Shown: one piece after another, positions 46,727 to 58,680 of the stretch
Layout: each line of letters begins with the position of its first letter
Position numbering within the stretch: the stretch's first letter is position 1
Origin: Phocoena phocoena
Lineage: Eukaryota > Chordata > Mammalia > Artiodactyla > Phocoenidae
Reading direction: 5' to 3'
Length of the DNA: 64,000 nt
Assembly: GCF_963924675.1 (NCBI RefSeq)
Contig: NC_089238.1
Location: 44,534,879 to 44,598,878 of the forward strand
The notes under the pieces: model-generated
Database searches by the model: none
What the model saw: the letters and a program-made list of their open reading frames with translations, nothing else
Told to the model about the DNA's origin: nothing
Made by a program: the position numbers and the translations under genes

Positions 46727-46957
46727 TCCTCTTTTTTTTTTTTTTTTTTTTTTTTTGCGGTACGCGGGTCTCTCACTGCTGTGGCCTCTCCCGTTGCGGA
46801 GCACAGGCTCGGGACGCGCAGGCTCAGCGGCCATGGCTCACGGGCCCAGCCGCTCCGCGGCATGTGCGATCTTCCCGGACCGGGGCATGAACCCGTGTCC
46901 CCTGCATCGGCAGGCAGACTCTCAACCACTGCGCCACCACGGAAGCCCTCCTCTTTT
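46727..46957 (-). repeat. CHR-type SINE, short form, antisense, near consensus
   Basis: Body 46736-46948: long left T-run (about 21), then CGGTACGCGGGTCTCTCACT; head at the right. TSD TCCTCTTTT at 46727-46735 and 46949-46957. The B-box equivalent has one change. The intact T-run suggests a fairly recent insertion. Confidence 0.93.
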
Positions 46958-49900
46958 GTTTATTCTCTCACTTTTTCCTTGTCTCTGTCCATTTAAATAT
47001 TAGAATAATCATTACCCTTTTAACAGCTAAAATATCTGGGCAGATTTTTTTAAATAAGTATTTTTCGTTTGCCTGAACTGATTTTATCAGAGGAGGTTAA
47101 TGTGATCATTTTAATTTGCAAAATTTCTTCCTCTTTTTGCTTCTTCCACATTGGATTCTGAGCACACATTTAATAATTTGTGATGGTTTGTATTTCAGCA
47201 TCAGCTGGATATGCAGAATAGGCTCTTAACAGTCTCAGAATTTGATTATGACCAAGGAACCACTATTCTATAAACACTGAAAATTGGAAATTATCTCTAG
47301 AGCTGCTTGTTAACGAAGTCGAAGGCTAACCTTTAGGGCTCATTAAAATTCCACTGATGAAAACTCTCTCACATGTCTCTCTTTCATGAATCCATCCCTG
47401 TTAGGAGTGCTGGTATGTGGAAATTGGTTTGGGTCCTCCCCTTTTGCCCTCCCCTTTAATCTCTTGGTCAGGTTTAGGTTGAGGTTTTTAAAGCTTATAG
47501 GTTTCTCTTTCTCCCTATTCAAAGTATGTGTTGTGAATCCAAACAAATTCAAACGGGTCTCAGCATGTGTCACTGTTTCTAAACCCCTCTGACCAGGCAG
47601 TCCTGCTGAATCTGCCTGCCTCCATAGGGAAAGGAATGAAGTCACCTAAGGGTAATTAAGAGGGGGAAAAGAAGGATATGTTTTCTGTACCTGACAGTAG
47701 AAATAAGTATACAGGCAGGGGAGATAATGACAAACCTCCAAATAGAGTGTATGAGTGGTGGAATGCAATGAGTTGTTTTAATGAATTTATTTTTTAAATG
47801 ACAGTCGGTTAAAATACAGATTCTTATCAAGAGATCCCTGCACGGTGACAGCAGCCACTTTCCTGTCCTGCTGATGAATAAGACCTTCTAAATCATCCCA
47901 AAGTGCTGTAGCATCCATGTGCAAAAGAGCATTTGAATTCACTTGGTACATCTCTGTAAAGGAAGGATGCCATTGATGGCATATAGCATCACTATTAGTA
48001 TTGCTAAACAGATGGAAAATAATTGTGTATGGAATTTGTGTTTTAATCGCATTAATGTATTTGGCAGGGAGATCCACCTAAGTACACAATTCAAAGCCTG
48101 CCTTTGATCTGGGCCCCTTAGGGGCATTTTCCAAGACTGATAAACTGCTCCTCTGAGTTCATAGGCAAATGATAAAAAGAAAAAAGAAGAAGAAGAAAGC
48201 CAGGCACCAGCCTCCCATTTGAGCATTTTGTCTCCTTGGAGAATCAGACAAGCTAGCCAGGCTTGCAGTCATGCTGACGACTCAGCACACATATCACCCA
48301 GTTATACACCCATACAGGGCTCAGTATGAATGCCCTCATCTCTCACCTCCCCCTTCTCCAGTTCCCTCTTCTCCCTTGCACACAAACGCACACACATGCT
48401 TGATGCAAAGAATACATGTGCTCTGTATTTTCAAAGATTCCTATTGCCTTTTATATGAGCCAGTTTAGATGCTTATAAAGTATTTATCAATAATAGCCCT
48501 TTTACGCGTTTTCCCCCCTTACCCGTCACACATTTCTTGGTTAGCACTATAATGTTACGTGATAGAAATCAAAAGCTTTCCTTTTAATGAAAATGAATGT
48601 TCTAATTATGAAATATTTTGTCTTCTAAATATTCAGCAGTAAATTAGGCTGAGTGCAGCCATAGGCAAAACCAAACCCTGTTATCTTGTCAATTTCCCTC
48701 TTACCAAGCCCCCCAAAACAGAATCTAGTGTAGAAAATTTCATAGCTACTGAAAGAAAAGGTTCTATGGATTCCCATTTTGGAAGTACAATCTCCATCTT
48801 TCATCCTCTTGAGGAAGTTGATCAGATACTTCCCTCCCTTTAGAATAAAGAGATCTGAGGAGGTTTTAAATTCTTAGATGGATTTTTTTGTTTGTTTGTT
48901 TGGTGGATTTTTCCCTCTCATTCTTTCTCCTCTGCAGAACACAACTAGTAAATGATTGGATCTTTGACAGAACAAAGGTATTTTTGATGGGCTCTGTAAT
49001 CTAGTGCGCTAATGCGCCCAGTCCCCTCATTGTCTTGCTGTCTGATCCCATCCCTTCTGCCAGACAGTCACTGCAGGATGAGTCACTTTTAATGTCTGAT
49101 AATCAAGGTGAATTTTCAAAAAGCTGCCATTTTGGAATTATGCACTATATCACAGTGTCAGGGACAAGAGGAGGAGGAAGGGTGAAGGAAAGGCTAAGAT
49201 AGACACCTACTGCCCATTCGGAGAACTGCAGGACACAGCCAGCACTGTGCCAGACAAGATGTGTCTGGAGGGTCTAAGTCGATCAAGGCATCCATAATGA
49301 GGAGACTATGTTAATTATAAATTAAAAATAACTTCTATGATAATGAAGGTTATATGCACAGGAGAAAAACACCTTAGTTAAAACAGACTAGAGGGATGGA
49401 ATTAAGCACCAGCCATTTGGGGGTATGGATTCTGTGGACCAATATAATGTGGTCCATTAAATAACCTAATACAAACTTACATTGGAAAAAGAATAGAAGT
49501 GAATTGTGGCTGTCTCCGTGGATGCTGTATTGTCTGCCATCCTTATTTAAAGCAACATCAGCTGAGGGAGTTTACCTAACAGATGAATACAGCCTCCCTT
49601 CAGCTAGGGAGACAGGATATTTCTGGAATCACTTAAAGGACTGAAACCTTTCTTCCCCCATGAAATGTCAAGGGAGATATTGGAAACCCCCGGTAAACAA
49701 AAGCCAATCAAATATTCTTGCAAGACTTGGACTATTCAAATATACCTTGGTCATTGTCTTCTCTAAGGTAATTAACTAAACCCATTGTTACGTTTTATGG
49801 CTCTGGATTTTTTTTAATTGTTGGCATTGTATTAAATGGTAGGGTAGTTGAAGGAAAATGATATGAGAATAGCCTGCTACTTCTGTTGGTTATTCAGATA

Positions 49901-50297
49901 AGTGAACACCTATAAATAGAACCAGGATGTTTTGACTAGGGAAATGCTGTCCTCATTACAGCTGGGAGATGCTGGGGAGATTTAAAGCTGAAGCTTCAAA
50001 GCCTGGTCCTGCTTTATAAAAGCACGAAGGTTTTCATGGCTGTTTCAGTGGCCATCAGAATCTGCAGGTGCTTCATCTGTCCTGGGGGAGGGAGGGAATG
50101 ACATATCTGAGAATGCTATTTTGTAACCATGATAAATGCTTACATATTTCCTCTGACAGAGGTATTTAAATACCTGTATATCTTCTTCAACACAAGTTAC
50201 ATTTAGATTTGTATACCTTGTTATTCTCTACCAAAGTTAACCAGTCTATTCTCTCCGCATTCTCCACTCCCACCTTCACCACTATTATACACACGCG

Positions 50298-50299
<2 letters not shown>
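46958..50299. other. Repeat-poor non-coding stretch with conserved-looking DNA
   Basis: No gene, exon or named repeat in 3.3 kb. Blocks at 47860-48140 and 48950-49200 (with TGATGAGTCA-like and CAGCTG-like words) and a MEF2-like CTATAAATAG at 49910-49919 look like single-copy regulatory DNA, by appearance only. Confidence 0.35.

Positions 50300-50331
<32 letters not shown>
50300..50331. repeat. (AC)n microsatellite
   Basis: About 16 AC units, preceded by ACACGCGT. Confidence 0.95.
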
Positions 50332-50336
<5 letters not shown>

Positions 50337-51824
50337 ACTTAACAGCTGCAAAATAAGCAGAGAAAAAATATTTTACTACCGTACTACTGTTTTCATGTAT
50401 ATAAAAGAAGATTAGACATATGGAGAATATTTGAGATGGAAATGACCCCTTGAAGATCTTTTGGTACAACCCTAATTCTACTAAAACAATAGAGAAATGA
50501 CTTGTCCTAGGACACTCAGCCAGAGGGTGGCAGATGCCAGGCTAGCATCCAGGTGTCCAACTAGCCGGCTGGCATGCTTTCCATGGCAGCATGCTCTCTT
50601 CCCATTAAAAGAATCAGGTTCCTGCAGCTTGGCTAAACAGTGATTAATGCACAGACGTCACAATGAAGAAAAGAAAAACCTGAGGAAGAGATAAGAATCA
50701 TATACATTTTCAACCATGATACATAGGAATAAAATGGAAAATGGTATAAAATGAAGAAAAGCAAAATATTAATAGAACATCTATCTAACAAAACAATCTG
50801 CCTAGTCAGGAATTCTATTAGAAGGCAGAATTGTCCTTTGAGGAAAATAGTAGAGACATTTGGAACTAGCCAAGAAAGCAAATGCTGCTTGCAAAAGTCA
50901 CACTGCTTTATTTCTCTCTGTTTTCATCTGAAATATTAGAATAATTCAATCATATATGAGCATGGATTCTAACTGTAGTCATTGAGATCCTGCCTAGGCT
51001 CTGTAAATTAGTGACACAGCTGGAACTAGGACTAAACCAGCATTTCCTTCTCTGCTAGAATTTAGGTCCTTAGAGGATACAATCCTGCCTTGCTCTTTGA
51101 GAAAAGGGCTACCTGATATGACCTGATAGGTATTTTTGCAGTTATAATTTCCTTTTTGTTATATTCTGTCTCTTGCTAGACTAATCTCTGTCTGAAACGT
51201 TCTGCACATTTTTATTAAAATATCTCCCTGGTGCATGAGGACCCTGAGGTCCTGAGCATGAAACCCTTGCATCCTCGAGTACATCCCCTATTTTAGTGTG
51301 AAACCTGATGGATTTTCTTCACAAACACTGTGACAACAAGGACATTCTTGGAGGCACTAGATAATATAATGATAAATCAGACATTATTATAAACCAGAGC
51401 AGGTCCTCCCAAATATCTCTGCTTTTCCTCTAAAAGGACCTCAAGAAAGGCTGCACTAAGAATTTAAAAGGAGAGATAAAATTTATATCAATTGAGATGT
51501 GTTTTAGCGTGATAGAGAATCTTTGGTAGCTAAAGGGAGGATCAAAATGTCAGGTATTGTGTTAAAAATGTTAACAAATAAGATGGAGGATGGTAATATG
51601 ATGGTCAACAGACAATGAAAGGGTTTTAAAAAAAACAAACTGTGATTCCTTCAAGTATCAAAACAAGTGGGCTTTCCTAGTCTCTCTGATCCTACTTTTT
51701 GCTTCTGGGGGAGAAAAAATTGAAGAACATACATCTGGCTGGTGGGGTAAACACAGAAACATGCTGTGTATGTTTGCTCTGGACACCTATCAGGAGTATT
51801 AAAGGGACTTCTGTGTCAATGTCT
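50332..51824. other. Non-coding stretch
   Basis: No gene or named repeat. A short MIR-like piece is possible at 50440-50580 ('atgacttgtcctaggacactcagccagagggtggcagatgccagg'). Confidence 0.4.
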
Positions 51825-52042
51825 TGTTAGGAATAGGGAACATTTTGGGCTGAATAATCCTTTGTTGGGGGTAGGGAGTAGAGGCAAGAAGGGAGCTGTC
51901 TTGTGTGTTTTATGTTTAGCACCATCCCTGGCCTATACCCACTAGAGGCCAGTAACACCCACACACCCCCGCCCCCAGTTCTGACAGCTAAAATGTCTTC
52001 AGACATTGCCAAATGTCCGTTGCTTGAAAACCACTGGAGTAG
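51825..52042. mobile_element. MER20-like hAT-Charlie relic
   Basis: 'ttttatgtttagcaccatccctggcctatacccactagaggccagtaacacccac', '...tctgacagctaaaatgtcttcagacattgccaaatgtccgttgcttgaaaaccactgg' matches, in order, the reverse of the common mammalian hAT MITE that contains 'catttggcaatgtctggagacattttt'. The left end is weak. Confidence 0.8.
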
Positions 52043-52219
52043 AGGGAATGGTTCTCATTTTGGAACTAGGCTCAGTTGTCCAATGTTTTGGCGACAGTCT
52101 ACTTATACATTAAGGCCCATGTTTCTGACGATATGTTCAAAACAGAGCAGTCACCTCATGGTCCCTGATGTTGCCCATGGATTGACTGATGGCTGGTTCT
52201 CCCACAGAACTCAGGGCTC

Positions 52220-52464
52220 AAGATACCTCTAGTCAGGGGCTTCCCTGGTGGTGCAGTGGTTGAGAGTCCGCCTGCCAATGCAGGGGACACGGGTTCGTGC
52301 CCCGGTCCGGGAAGATCCCACACGCCGCGGAGCGGCTGGGCCCATGAGCCATGAACGCTGAGCCTGCGCGTCCGGAGCCTGTGCTCCGCAACGGGAAAGG
52401 CCACAACAGTGAGAGGCCCGCGTACCGCAAAAAGAAAAATAATAATAAAAGATACCTCTAGTCA
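52220..52464 (+). repeat. CHR-type SINE, short form, near consensus, with target-site duplication
   Basis: Body 52236-52448: GGGGCTTCCCTGGTGGTGCA head, intact B-box GGTTCGTGCCC, CCGCGTACCGC end and an A-rich tail with AATAATAATAAAA. TSD AAGATACCTCTAGTCA at 52220-52235 and 52449-52464, perfect over 16 bases. Confidence 0.97.
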
Positions 52465-52623
52465 AATCTAGAGGGATGCGTGTCTCCAAAAAATTGAGCA
52501 ATTGGTTATTGACATATAAAGTTGACAAGAATCAAATAGGTACAAAGCCAACTACGTTTTTGAAAGAGATATGATGTCAAAAAAAATTTTTGAAAGTAAT
52601 CAAAGACCTGAATAAATGATCAT

Positions 52624-52706
52624 GGATTGGAAGTTTTTTTTCCACGTCTTTATTGGAGTATAATTGCTTTACAATGGTGTGTTAGTTTCTGCTTTAGGAT
52701 TGGAAG
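52624..52706 (-). mobile_element. 63-bp L1 insertion with target-site duplication
   Basis: Only 63 bases (52634-52696) of L1 3' end in antisense lie between perfect GGATTGGAAG repeats at 52624-52633 and 52697-52706. They include the T-run (poly-A) and TTATTGGAGTATAATTGCTT, the same 3' end as the 737-bp L1 at 55287-56026. This is an extreme 5' truncation. Confidence 0.9.
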
Positions 52707-52747
52707 ATTTCATTTAACACTGCAACACTTCCCAAAAAGCCACCACC

Positions 52748-53112
52748 ATATTTTTTTTTCATAAATTTATTTATTTATTTTTGGCTGCGTTGGGTCTTCA
52801 TTGCTGCACCACAGGCTTTCTCTAGTTGTGGTGAGCAGGGGCTACTCGTCGCGGTGCGCAGGCTTCTCATTGTGGTGGCTTCTCTTGTTGTGGAGCACAG
52901 GCTCTAGGCATGTGGGCTTCAGTAGTTGTGGCACGCAGGCTCAGTAGTAGTGGTTTGTGGGCTCTAGAATGCAGGCTCAGTAGTTGTGGCACGTGGGCTT
53001 AGTTGCTCCGCGGCATGTGGGATCTTCCCGGACCAGGGCTCGAACCCATGTCCCCTACACTGGCAGGCAGATTCTTAACCACTGCACCACCAGGGAAGTC
53101 CTAGATATTTTT
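52748..53112 (-). repeat. CHR-type SINE, long form, antisense
   Basis: Body about 52756-53104: head at the right (GGACTTCCCTGGTGGTGCAG), B-box GGTTCGAGCCC, tail AAATAAATAAATTTATGAAA at the left. The short flanking match ATATTTTT at 52748-52755 and 53105-53112 is a weak TSD. Confidence 0.92.
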
Positions 53113-54285
53113 CAATATGACCATTTGAGACAAAAAATGACATTGAAGGCCCCAGTCTTCTATAGAAAGCAGGCTAAGCCACACTAAGAAGCACATTTTT
53201 CAATGTCCTGTTCAGATGTAGCCAAGGAGGAAAAAGGGGGAAAAGGGACCCCTCAGAGCCATGGAGAACAATGAACTGGGAAGCTCCCCCAGGCAACAGA
53301 ACAAGAGCCCAATCAAAACAGTCCCTACCCCTAAGGCAACCCTTACCATGTCACCCCACAAGGATTTCAGAATTGCTGTGAATCAGTGACTATTGCATGA
53401 TTTCCACTTTCCCTTTCTAAATGGGAGTATTTATTATAGTTACCCTATCCCTCTACCACCACTATATTTTGGGCATGTCGGGTGCAAGTATTGGCTTATT
53501 AGTTCATAAGTGAATGGATCAAGAGGAGCCATGTGACATCCAGTGCTCTGAGTTTGAAATGTGATTGAATAAGACTTTGGGGTGTCTTTTATAAAGAAGA
53601 GGTGAAAGTATTTTGCATATAAAATAGAGGAGAAAATATTTGTCACTGAAAGAACAGACTGAGGCAGATTTTATTATTCTCAATTATTGGCTGCCCTTCT
53701 CTACAAAATGATTATACATACCACTCGTTTTCATTTGATTTTTAGCACCTATCTGTATGGGTGACTGTCTTTGATATTAGGCTTGACTATAAGACTTTCT
53801 TTTGCCAATGGAATGTGGGTAGAAGTAATGTGTACAACTTCCCAGCAGAAGATTAGCCATGTTATTATGGTTCAATCATCACTTCTTTTTCTCCATGTCC
53901 AACTGAAAACATTGAATGGGCACCACCAAATCAATTCAGAGATTTCAGCAGAAAGAAAGATAGCCATGATCTTGGTTAGGTCTTAGATGTGAGTCTTTTT
54001 AAAATAATCAACCTTGTTTCTCAAAGCATTTCTCAATTTTATCTTTTGCTGGTTGGAAATGAAAAGTAGTTGCATTTTTCAATCTCATTTACAAATTAGC
54101 AAGTTCTTTCCTGAGCACTGTCATTCTTGTATTACCTAGTCAAATGTAGAAAATTGAAACTAAGGTACACTAGTAACATTCTGTTTCTTATCCTCTACAC
54201 CTAAATCCAGAGCCAATTAGGTAGATGACCTACCTTCCTGAAAGCGAAACTTAAGCAATGCAATTTTTAAATTCAAAAACAGAAA
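53113..54285. other. Non-coding stretch
   Basis: No gene or named repeat is supported. The frames at 53440-53986 are chance frames. Confidence 0.45.
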
Positions 54286-54778
54286 ATATCTGAAAAAGCA
54301 TTTGACAAAATCCAACACCATTTCATAATAAGAACACTCACTAAGCTAGAATCAAAAGGAAAATTCTTCAATCTGAAAAAGGGCATTTACAAAACCCCAA
54401 AGCTAGTATCATAGTTAGTGGTAAAAGACTAAATGCTTTCCCCCTCAGATCAGGAACAAGACAGGGATGTCTGCTCTCACCACTTCTAATCAATATTGTA
54501 CTAGAGGTTCTAGTCAGAGCAATTAGACAAGAAAAAGGAAAGCCATCTAGGTTGGAAAGTAAATCTATCTCTACTTTCAGATGATATGATCTTGTATATA
54601 GAAAATCCTAGGCAATCCACAAAACAAGCAACTATTACAACTATTGCAGGATACAAGATCAAGATACAAAAAATAAATTTTATTGCTATACACTAGCAAT
54701 GAAAAATCCAAAAAAAGAAACTATGGAAAAATTTTTATTTATAATAGTATTAAAAAGATACTTGGGGAATAAACCCCT
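54286..54778 (+). mobile_element. L1 ORF2 fragment, reverse-transcriptase palm region
   Basis: Translated pieces match L1 ORF2: 'aaagcatttgacaaaatccaacacc' (KAFDKIQHH), 'tcaggaacaagacagggatgtctgctctcaccac' ([12 protein letters not shown]), 'ctactttcagatgatatgatcttgtatatagaaaatcct' ([11 protein letters not shown], where the F/A of FADD has changed) and 'caatccacaaaacaagcaactattac'. It lacks both L1 ends, has frameshifts and stops, and has no poly-A. The ADD box here reads SDD with the two aspartates kept. Confidence 0.92.
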
Positions 54779-55272
54779 GAAGGTTTAAGCTAAGTAGAGC
54801 TCATTCTTTTCATCCATTATTATTTGCATTTTTGTGGATCCCTCCAGTGCTCTCTCAAAATGGTTCTACTTGAATAAGAATTTTGTTAGGTGTACCAGGT
54901 TCAGGGATAGGGGTGTTGATATGTGTACGTATAGTTTTGGGTGGAGGGTAATTATCCTAATGAAGGTATTTTAACCTATGTCCTTACAAGTGGGAGATTT
55001 ATATTCACACTTATTTGAAGGTGAATTAGACCTTAGGTTTCCCTTTAGCAACTTCTAGTAATGATTTACCTTAACATTTTGGGAGTCACTTTACCAATAT
55101 AAATAGCTTTGTACCCTTTTATATTTTCTTACATGATTCTACATGATAGAGTTAATCACTCTGTCATCCGTATAGCATCGGTACCTTGTATAGATTCCTA
55201 TTTCTGCATGTCTCCTACCGTTTTGTAATTATTTGTATACATGTCAGCCTCTGACACCAGACCATGAAAACA
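54779..55272. other. Non-coding stretch
   Basis: No gene, exon or named repeat. Confidence 0.45.
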
Positions 55273-56040
55273 AAGACAGCATTTTATTTTTTTATACTTT
55301 TTTTTACATCTTTATTAGAGTATAATTGCTTTACAATGGTGTGTTAGTTTCTGCTTTATAACAAAGTGAATCAGTTATACATATTCATATGTTCCCATAT
55401 CTCTTCCCTCTTGCTCTTTCTCACTTGCTTCACTCTGTATGACAGACTCTAGGTCTATCCACCTCATTACAAATAGCTCAATTTCGTTTCTTTTTATGGC
55501 TGATAATATTGCATTGTATATATGTGCCACATCTTCTTTATCCATTCATCCAATGATGGACACTTAGGTTGTTTCCATCTCCAGGCTATTGTAAATAGAG
55601 CTGCAATGAACATTTTGGTACATGACTCTTTTTGAATTATGGTTTTCTCAGAGTATATGCCCAGTAGTGGGATTGCTGGGTCATATGGTAGTTCTATCTG
55701 TAGTTTTTTAAGGAACCTCCATACTGTTCTCCATAGTGGCTGTACCAGTTCACATTCCCACCAGCAGTGCAAGAGTGTTCCCTTTTCTCCACACCCTTTC
55801 CAGCATTTATTGTTTCTAGATTTTTTGATGATGGCCATTCTGACTGGTGTGAGATGATATCTCATTGTAGTTTTGATTTGCATTTCTCTAATGATTAATG
55901 ATGTTGAGCATTCTTTCATGTGTTTGTTGGCAGTCTGTATATATTCTTTGGAGAAATGTCTATTTAGGTCTTCTGCCCATTTTTGGATTGGGTTGTTTGA
56001 GCTGCTTATAAATTTTGGAGATTAATAAGACAGCATTTTA
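55273..56040 (-). mobile_element. 5'-truncated L1 with target-site duplication and ORF2 C-terminus
   Basis: L1 body about 55287-56026 in antisense between perfect AAGACAGCATTTTA repeats (55273-55286, 56027-56040). The minus-strand frame 55494-55919 (141 codons) holds the end of ORF2p: the CCHC knuckle [18 protein letters not shown] and the conserved [32 protein letters not shown] and [11 protein letters not shown] blocks. The frame then ends too early (QYYQP, stop) because one base is missing in the 'tattactcagcc' equivalent. No reverse-transcriptase or endonuclease domain is present, so it is dead. Confidence 0.97.
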
Positions 56041-57030
56041 TTAACTTTGCATCCCCAATACATAGAACATGTTGAATGTGTGCTTGCCATTCTGAACTCC
56101 CACTTCCATGGGACTTCAGTTTTTCACCTGCTTGAAGGCTACCTCCCTGAAATCTTCTTTCCTCCAAACTCTGAATGTCAGTCCCCTCAAAGTACAGGTT
56201 GATATATAAATTAATACATATCCTCTTTATGCATTATATTCATTTCCTTATTTCTAAAGTTACCAGTAACCATCATTTCACCATTGGCCATAATGTGAAA
56301 CAGCCCATGAGAATCACATTAAATGTGTCTTCTAATGGGGTTTCAAGCCACAGTATGAGAATAGCTTATCTGTGAACAATATTTTAAAGGTAAGAAATAA
56401 AAATTCATCAATACTTCTTAGCCCTTTTAACAATAATAAAACAATAGTAGATCTGAGAAGCTGAGATCTTCCATCTACTGTTTAAGCACAGACTATGCAT
56501 GTCTTTTCAGAGAGAGACAGCTGCCCTTGTATTTAGAATAAGGACAACAAGAAGCCTGCTTATAGCTCATGCTTGATGAATATTTATTGTTCAGTACAGG
56601 CTAAAGAAACCTGCCCTGTAACTAGTGGTTCTATCACTGTGACTATCAAATCAGACATCATGATAATTGATTGAGATTTGGGTGGGATGGAGGGACATTC
56701 TTAATGGTTGATTGACTGAAAAATCCATCACTAAACAATACAGTCAACATTACAGTCACAGCTTATATATTTCTGGTGAGAGTTTTTAATCCACCCAGGC
56801 ATTGTTTTTCTAGAGGTTGACTTGAAGCTCACTGGATTGATAGGTATTTTCTCATAAATATCATGTCAACTTGACCTGACCAGAGATGGAAGTTTTCCAA
56901 GACCCAAACAGCCAAAATGTTTTAGATCTGAAAGAAAGATAACACGAACATTAATTAACAGATTAGTGTCTTCCCAAGAGTATATCTTTGTGAGAAAAGT
57001 CTCTGTCATTTATCTTGAATAAATCCTTTA
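56041..57030. other. Non-coding stretch
   Basis: No gene, exon or named repeat. Confidence 0.45.
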
Positions 57031-57033
57031 AAA

Positions 57034-57281
57034 CAGTGCTACTCAAAGTATGGTGCATAGACCAGTACCAGAGAACTGTTTGTTACTGGTTCATGATGAG
57101 ATAAATAATACAAAAATTAAGAATAAACATTTAGAAAATTTTATAGCAGCTTGACAGAGTAGTTTTATGTCTGAGTAATATAGTCATAAAAAACAGGCAT
57201 GGTATTTTGTATTTCTTTTATATTTCATTTTTCTAGTATTCATTTTACTGTGTTTTATAAAGTATGAGTCTATGATGATTT

Positions 57282-57312
<31 letters not shown>

Positions 57313-57545
57313 GCCGTACGCGGGCCTCTCACTGTTGTGGCCTCTCCCGTTGCGGAGCACAGGCTCCAGACGCGCAGGCTAAGCGGCCATGGCTCACGGG
57401 CCCAGCTGCTCCTCCCGGACCGGGGCACGAACCCGTGTCCCCTGCATCGGCAGGCGGACTCTCAACCACTGCGCCACCAGGGAAGCCCCGATTTGGATAT
57501 TTTTAAAAACTGTTCTTTACCATGGATAGTTTGGGAAACACTCAT
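57034..57545. mobile_element. hAT-type DNA transposon relic split by a SINE
   Basis: Left end CAGTGCTACTCAAAGTATGG and right end (reverse complement GAGTGTTTCCCAAACTATCC) form an imperfect inverted repeat. The left body ('tagaccagtaccagagaactgtttgttactggttcatgatgagataaa', 'catttagaaaattttatagcagcttgacag') matches a known type of mammalian hAT MITE. A SINE at 57286-57489 interrupts it. Confidence 0.6.
57277..57498 (-). repeat. CHR-type SINE, short form, antisense, with a 16-bp internal deletion
   Basis: Body 57286-57489 with a T-run of about 27 at the left, head at the right. TSD GATTTGGAT at 57277-57285 and 57490-57498. Relative to the other short copies, 16 bases (acggcatgtgggatct) are missing between 'gctgctcc' and 'tcccggacc'. 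Very long uninterrupted poly-A: a young-looking copy. Confidence 0.93.
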
Positions 57546-58239
57546 TAAAATACTATGTCTCATTTCTGCTAGCTTGCTAGTCTTATTTGCTTTATTCTAC
57601 TTTCCAGACTTCATTACATTTTGTAGTCATTGCCATTTTCTCTGAACATGCTAAACTTAAGACGGTTTTCTCTCTTTAACTTGGAGGCAGTAGGTGTGTT
57701 ATAGGCTCACGGTTTAAAGCCCTTAGTATTTGGAGGTTTGTTGTGGTCATAACGCTGAGGAAGCCCCCTACTAGTCCCTTTAACAATGTATTTATCATTT
57801 GGGGGGTAGAAAATTTGTTCCTGTTGGTTGTGACTTTGGCTCCTGGAATTATCAAGCTATAACAGGCTTTAGTAAATGATCCTTTCCCTGCCACATTCAC
57901 AAAAACCATGTGACCCTTGCAACACTAGAGAAGTTCATCTTGATCCACCATGCCCTTCCAGCGTTACCAGCCTCCACATCATCTCTGCACAATCCAATAT
58001 ATGTCGGTTCTCCATGAGTATTATTTCAAGTGAACTGATATATCGTTCATTGTTATATTTTATTTGATTCTTGTGCTGAGCAGTCAACCTGTCTCCAGAA
58101 GAACTATGTTTAACTGATTATGTCTTAACCTATGACATCATATTTTTTAAAGAACATGATTTGAAGACATTGATATCTATTTCCGTTTACAGCTCCTTTT
58201 CATCCAGATTGATTATATGCTCATGAAAGGGATGTGAGT
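57546..58239. other. Non-coding stretch
   Basis: No gene or named repeat; the 'ggaggcagtaggtgtgttataggctcac' text near 57685 is not one I can assign. Confidence 0.4.
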
Positions 58240-58680
58240 GATGGAGTGGAGAGAGCAAGACCAGAATCAGGGAGACCAGCTGGAAGGTTACTGCAATAAT
58301 CCAGGCAAGAAAAATAATGAGGGGCAGAGCCAGGACAGTGACAGTGGTGATGGAGAAGAAAGGATGAACATGAGAAATATTTAGGCATCAGGACAAGAGG
58401 ATTTGGTGTCTAATTAGATGTAGAGACTGAGAATGAGAAAAAATTGAAGATGGCTCCCCAGTTTTTGGCTTGGGGTAACTAAGTGGAGGGTAATGAGATA
58501 GGAAGATATGAGGAAGAACAAGTTTGGAGAAATATGGGGAGAGAGGAGGTGGCAGGTTCAGCTTTGAGCATACTGAGTCCAGCAGCGTGACATCCAGGCA
58601 GTTGGATATACAAGTCTGAAACTCAGGAGAGAAGTCTGGGCTACAGATTTGAAGTCATGGATCTATAAGTAATTAAAACC
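58240..58680 (-). repeat. L2 LINE, antisense
   Basis: Reads reverse L2: 'agggagaccagctggaaggttactgcaataatccaggcaag', 'gatggctccccagtttttggcttggggtaact', 'gaggtggcaggttcagctttgagcatactgagtcc', 'catccaggcagttggatatacaagtctgaaactcaggagagaagtctgggctacagatttgaagtcatgg'. Unusually readable for its age. Confidence 0.9.

Noticed and set aside
46504..46929. 141-codon minus-strand open frame
   Set aside because: Half of it is the sense translation of the CHR SINE head and body (VESLPADAGDTGSCPGPGRS), which recurs at other SINE copies.
50632..50881. Membrane-protein-like minus-strand frame
   Set aside because: Hydrophobic composition follows from T-rich codons; no start context, domain or splice support.
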